64,000 bases of DNA from Lichtheimia corymbifera B2541 (Eukaryota; Mucoromycota; Mucoromycetes; Mucorales; Lichtheimiaceae). A program made the position numbers and the translations under genes. Each line of letters opens with the position of its first letter. The stretch's first letter is position 1. This document shows, in pieces, positions 61,801 through 64,000 of the stretch. Under the pieces are notes generated by a model. The model was not told where the DNA came from and did no database searches. It saw only the letters and a list, made by a program, of their open reading frames with translations. The stretch lies in NCBI GenBank assembly GCA_000697475.1, contig JNEU01000826.1, positions 305,794 through 369,793 on the forward strand, written 5' to 3'.

Positions 61801-62080
61801 TCATGGCCGATCCTTCCTGGTGACGAGGTACCAAGTACCAACACGAAATTCAGAATCACCTATCACTGTCTTTGATTGCATCCACCCATCCATCCATAGC
61901 CATTGCAAGTCCCAAAATGTTGATAGAAAGAACTCCAGTGATCGTTTCCATTCATTCAACTGTTGGTCAGTCACTTGCTTGGTCATTTTCTCTCGCAGTT
62001 CAACGAAGTGGAGAATGCTTGTAACGTGAAGTGAGGTTGATGGCTGATATGGCATCACCCTTAGGGATACCGTATGTATT
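61801..62080 (-). pseudogene. ORF fragment, possibly LIM-binding (LDB/Adn1)-like
   Basis: An open frame contains MPYQPSTSLHVTSILHFVEL, QQLNEWKRSLEFFLSTFWD, and FRVGTWYLVTRK. The layout loosely resembles the N-terminal part of the LIM-binding/Adn1 domain, where a helix is followed by W-x-x-x-x-x-x-FF and then an aromatic strand. The frame ends at 61801 where the domain would go on. Shifting frame at about 61826 reads YLVPRHQEGS, which fits the LPRYF-like step slightly better, so a frameshifted relic is possible. The resemblance is from memory and weak; an unknown gene exon or a chance frame are alternatives. Confidence 0.25.
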
Positions 62081-62160
62081 AGATCATGTTGCTATGCGTA
62101 AATAAAACTGGGTCTATACAACGGCTATCTGTTGTCCATGTGGAAATGGCTGCAAGACAA

Positions 62161-62420
62161 GTTGCTGCAAGTATCTTGAGACAATGGAGTAGAGAGTTTG
62201 ATGATAGCAACAGATGCTACGTTCGGCTGAAACAGAGAAGCGTGCAAGAGCGTGTGTTGTAGTAGAGTGACAAGGCTGTGAACGCTGCTTGATACAATGG
62301 CGCAGAGACATTGCTAATAGCAACTGCTGGAATGAATGTTGTTACGTTTGATTGTCGTAAAGGAGCGTGCAAGAGAGTGGTGTGTAGTGTCAAGAGACGC
62401 GTGTGTTGTAGTAGGCAGTG
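62161..62420. repeat. Imperfect tandem duplication, unit about 110-140 bp
   Basis: Two diverged copies, about 62161-62271 and 62283-62420. Shared anchors in the same order are an ACAATGG-G--AGAGA block, ATAGCAAC, TACGTT, and GCGTGCAAGAG (62240 and 62365). The 16-base GCGTGTGTTGTAGTAG is identical at 62250 and 62399. The second copy has about 25 extra bases. Nothing coding is apparent. Confidence 0.6.
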
Positions 62421-62639
62421 TCCACGCCATGGACTTGCCATTCAGTCAAAGACAATCGGATCAAGGCAGTTGCAGGATCGACACGATGGGGTGAAGCAGC
62501 ACAATCGTTTGCAGGCTGTAGTTGTAGTTGATTGCATCAACAGTTGAGAATGGGAAGAAGGGGGAAATAAAGTGGGAGTGGAAGAGGTGGAAATTAAATC
62601 TGTCAGGCAGTCAGACATATCCATATACACTGATATCAA

Positions 62640-63125
62640 TGCATAACATTGGGATTGCCTCTCTCGAACCTCAAACTTTCACACAGTATGCTCTAGGACA
62701 TGCTGAACAACTTTGTCTTAATAAAGAACCCTTGCTTCATTTGAAAATTTCGAAAGGGAGAGCATAATGTGGGATTGACTATGACGGATGAAAAGTGGGA
62801 AAGCGCCGGATTTATGAAAAAGTCAATTAGTATGTATTTTATTGGGATTCCCCATCTCGCACTTGAAACTTGGTCAGACGGTACTCTCGCACATGCTGAT
62901 CAACTTCATTCATTTAAAAACCGCATGATTCATTATGAATATTTTGAATGCCGGCCAGCCCAAATGTAGGAGCGACGAAGAGAAAAGCAGTGTCGGCGCT
63001 CCTATTCCCCGAGTTTGCCCACCTCGAACCTGAAACTTTCACACAACACCCTTTCGACCACGCCGAGCAATTTCGTTCTCATAAAGAACCCAGAGTTAAT
63101 TATGAAAACCTTGATGTGGGAGAGA
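62640..63125. repeat. Three diverged copies of a ~125-bp unit with tRNA-like boxes on the minus strand
   Basis: Copies lie at about 62640-62765, 62835-62960 and 62998-63125. Shared blocks in order include CTCGAACCT-AAACTTTCACACA, CATGCTGA-CAACTT and ATAAAGAACCC (first and third copies best). Anchors start at 62663, 62856 and 63023, so spacing is 193 and 167 bases. Read on the minus strand, each carries a box-B-like GGTTCGAG about 40 bases after a box-A-like TTGCTC/TTGTTCAGCATG. In the first copy the D-arm even closes as GTTC...TAGAGC. Frames through the copies give related peptides (LEPQTFTQ, LEPETFTQ). This could be a tRNA-derived SINE-like repeat. Confidence 0.6.
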
Positions 63126-63316
63126 CGACGAATGGATGGTAAAATGAATTATACTTCATAGTGTGGACCCCATCATTGTGTTCACATCTTTCCCTTTTAT
63201 TTCGAGAGCCGATCAAAAAAAGAAATAAATGAATGAATGTGAATATCTATACTACTTTATCATCTTTTCTCTCGAGAGCTCGCTCAGGTACTCAACCGAC
63301 GAGAATCTTCTTTCAT

Positions 63317-64000
63317 ATGTCACATGATCAACAAGACAATCCTCCTGCTTGGGCGATGGCCCTCATCGAACGGCTCCAAGCTTTGGAATCTCAACAGCAA
63401 CAGCAACATCAACAACAACCTGGCTCTAATGCAGATGAATCCATGGAAGAATCAATCAATGATCCTTTCATATCCACTCGTTCACCAGAAACGGATCTCC
63501 ATCTCTATCCTGAATTCAAGGCTGCATTACCAGGTGTTGACCAAGACTTCTTTCGACGTCCATTACCAGAAGCAGAACGCAGACGCTTTTTGGCAGATTG
63601 TCCTCGCAATTTGGCAAGAGAATATTTACCTCCTGTCCTCAATGATATTCCGGTTAGCCGTGAAACCAAACGGGTGGACAGCCAATTGGCAGACATCCAA
63701 TTCCGCCTTTCTGGAATCACACGACCATTGGATTTATTCCTGCATCGGACTCTTCAACAGGGTCCCCCATCACGTGAAGCTGTCATTGAGTTCATCAATG
63801 TCGTACACGAATTATTGGTTGACACCGCATCTCATATCAGTCAACAGCGAGTCAACAACATGTATCGGCATACTCAAGGCAAAGGTCAAGCACCCCGTGT
63901 GGCTCCTACAGCATCAGTTTCTCCTTTATTGGACCCCAAAGCATTGGTGGACCATGTTTCTTTGGCAAAAGCGGTTTACCAAACCAGCAATCGTAATGGA
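63317..64000 (+). mobile_element. Start of probable DIRS-like retrotransposon ORF1 (truncated by window end)
   Basis: The frame from ATG 63317 stays open to the window end (228 codons, no stop). MSHDQQDNPPAWAMALIERL begins a Gln-rich leader; then come DLHLYPEFKAALPGVDQDFF, RRPLPEAERRRFLADCPRN, YLPPVLNDIPVSRETKRVDS, and QLADIQFRLSGITRPLDLFL. The YPEF-AL---D-DFFR, PPPLND and ITRP(I/L)D--(V/L)HR steps resemble the gag-like first ORF of DIRS-type tyrosine-recombinase retrotransposons, which are known in Mucorales. The match is from memory. A host gene with this domain is the alternative. If the call is right, reverse transcriptase and tyrosine recombinase ORFs should follow to the right. The ORF looks intact so far. 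Confidence 0.5.

Larger units (their letters stand above)
61116..63316. other. Repeat-rich, gene-poor stretch before a retroelement
   Basis: No intact gene. It holds a minus-strand ORF fragment (61801-62080), a ~120-base imperfect duplication (62161-62420), and three diverged copies of a ~125-base unit (62640-63125), all listed separately. Short frames over the three copies are similar to each other because the DNA is repeated, not because they encode a known protein. Confidence 0.5.

Noticed and set aside
62640..63142. Three short plus-strand ORFs with similar peptides (LEPQTFTQ, LEPETFTQ)
   Set aside because: Similarity is explained by the underlying DNA repeat; no start context or longer domain.
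1..64000. Intact tRNA, rRNA or CRISPR
   Set aside because: A visual search for T-arm (GGTTCRANNCC) and D-arm pairs gave only the degenerate minus-strand boxes at 62.6-63.1 kb; no regularly spaced identical repeats.

Overview
The window is nuclear DNA from a filamentous fungus, most likely an early-diverging one of the Mucoromycota (Mucorales-like). Genes are split by short GT-AG introns, often 45-90 bases. Coding regions are rich in CAA/CAG and low-complexity Ser/Thr tracts. There is a plant/fungal-type plasma-membrane proton pump and a Zn(II)2Cys6 regulator. Beside them sit many genes better known from animals that are absent from the model yeasts: two SNAPc subunits, kaptin, RABL6, TMEM209, a MYSM1-type deubiquitinase and a PX-domain AGC kinase. 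No rRNA, CRISPR or convincing intact tRNA gene was found. The organism call is inferred from gene content and intron style, not from a marker gene.

Layout. 0.7-3.2 kb (-): PX-AGC kinase. 3.7-7.8 kb (-): SNAPC1-like and SNAPC4-like genes in tandem. 7.8-10.2 kb: gene-poor. 10.2-12.3 kb (+): cytochrome P450. 13.9-15.5 kb: a RecA/XRCC2-like gene (+) whose 3' end overlaps antisense the last exon of a TPMT-family methyltransferase (-). 16.7-17.6 kb (+): Zn2Cys6 factor. 18.8-21.8 kb (+): FYVE protein, then kaptin-like. 23.1-23.8 kb (+): small GNAT. 24.8-27.8 kb (+): Kin1/MARK kinase with KA1 domain. 28.1-29.9 kb (-): TMEM209-like. 29.9-31.8 kb: gene-poor, with a decayed ORF. 31.8-32.4 kb (+): DUF3605. 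32.5-35.0 kb (+): RABL6-like GTPase. 35.4-36.4 kb (+): RNF5/RNF185-type ER ubiquitin ligase. 37.4-39.2 kb (+): mitochondrial PDK-type kinase. 39.3-39.8 kb (+): CENP-X/MHF2. 39.8-41.8 kb (-): C2H2 factor. 42.1-42.4 kb (+): small unknown protein. 42.9-48.1 kb (+): tricalbin. 48.8-49.8 kb (+): C2H2 factor. 50.2-50.8 kb (+): complex I NDUFA11-like. 51.0-52.9 kb (-): ALG11. 53.6-57.0 kb (-): MYSM1-like. 58.0-61.1 kb (+): PMA1. 61.1-64.0 kb: repeats and decayed ORFs leading into the start of a probable DIRS-like retrotransposon ORF that runs off the window.

Most genes are unrelated housekeeping functions placed side by side. The one clear functional pairing is the SNAPC1/SNAPC4 tandem, two subunits that contact each other in the snRNA-gene activating complex. 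Weaker themes are signalling at membranes (PX kinase, FYVE, kaptin, tricalbin), genome maintenance (XRCC2-like, CENP-X), ER functions (RNF5, ALG11, tricalbin) and mitochondria (PDK, NDUFA11).

Exon boundaries were read by eye from splice signals and reading-frame continuity. For the PX kinase, SNAPC1, SNAPC4, TPMT, CENP-X, DUF3605 and PMA1 genes the summed exon lengths are whole numbers of codons. Family calls rest on remembered motifs, not on database searches.
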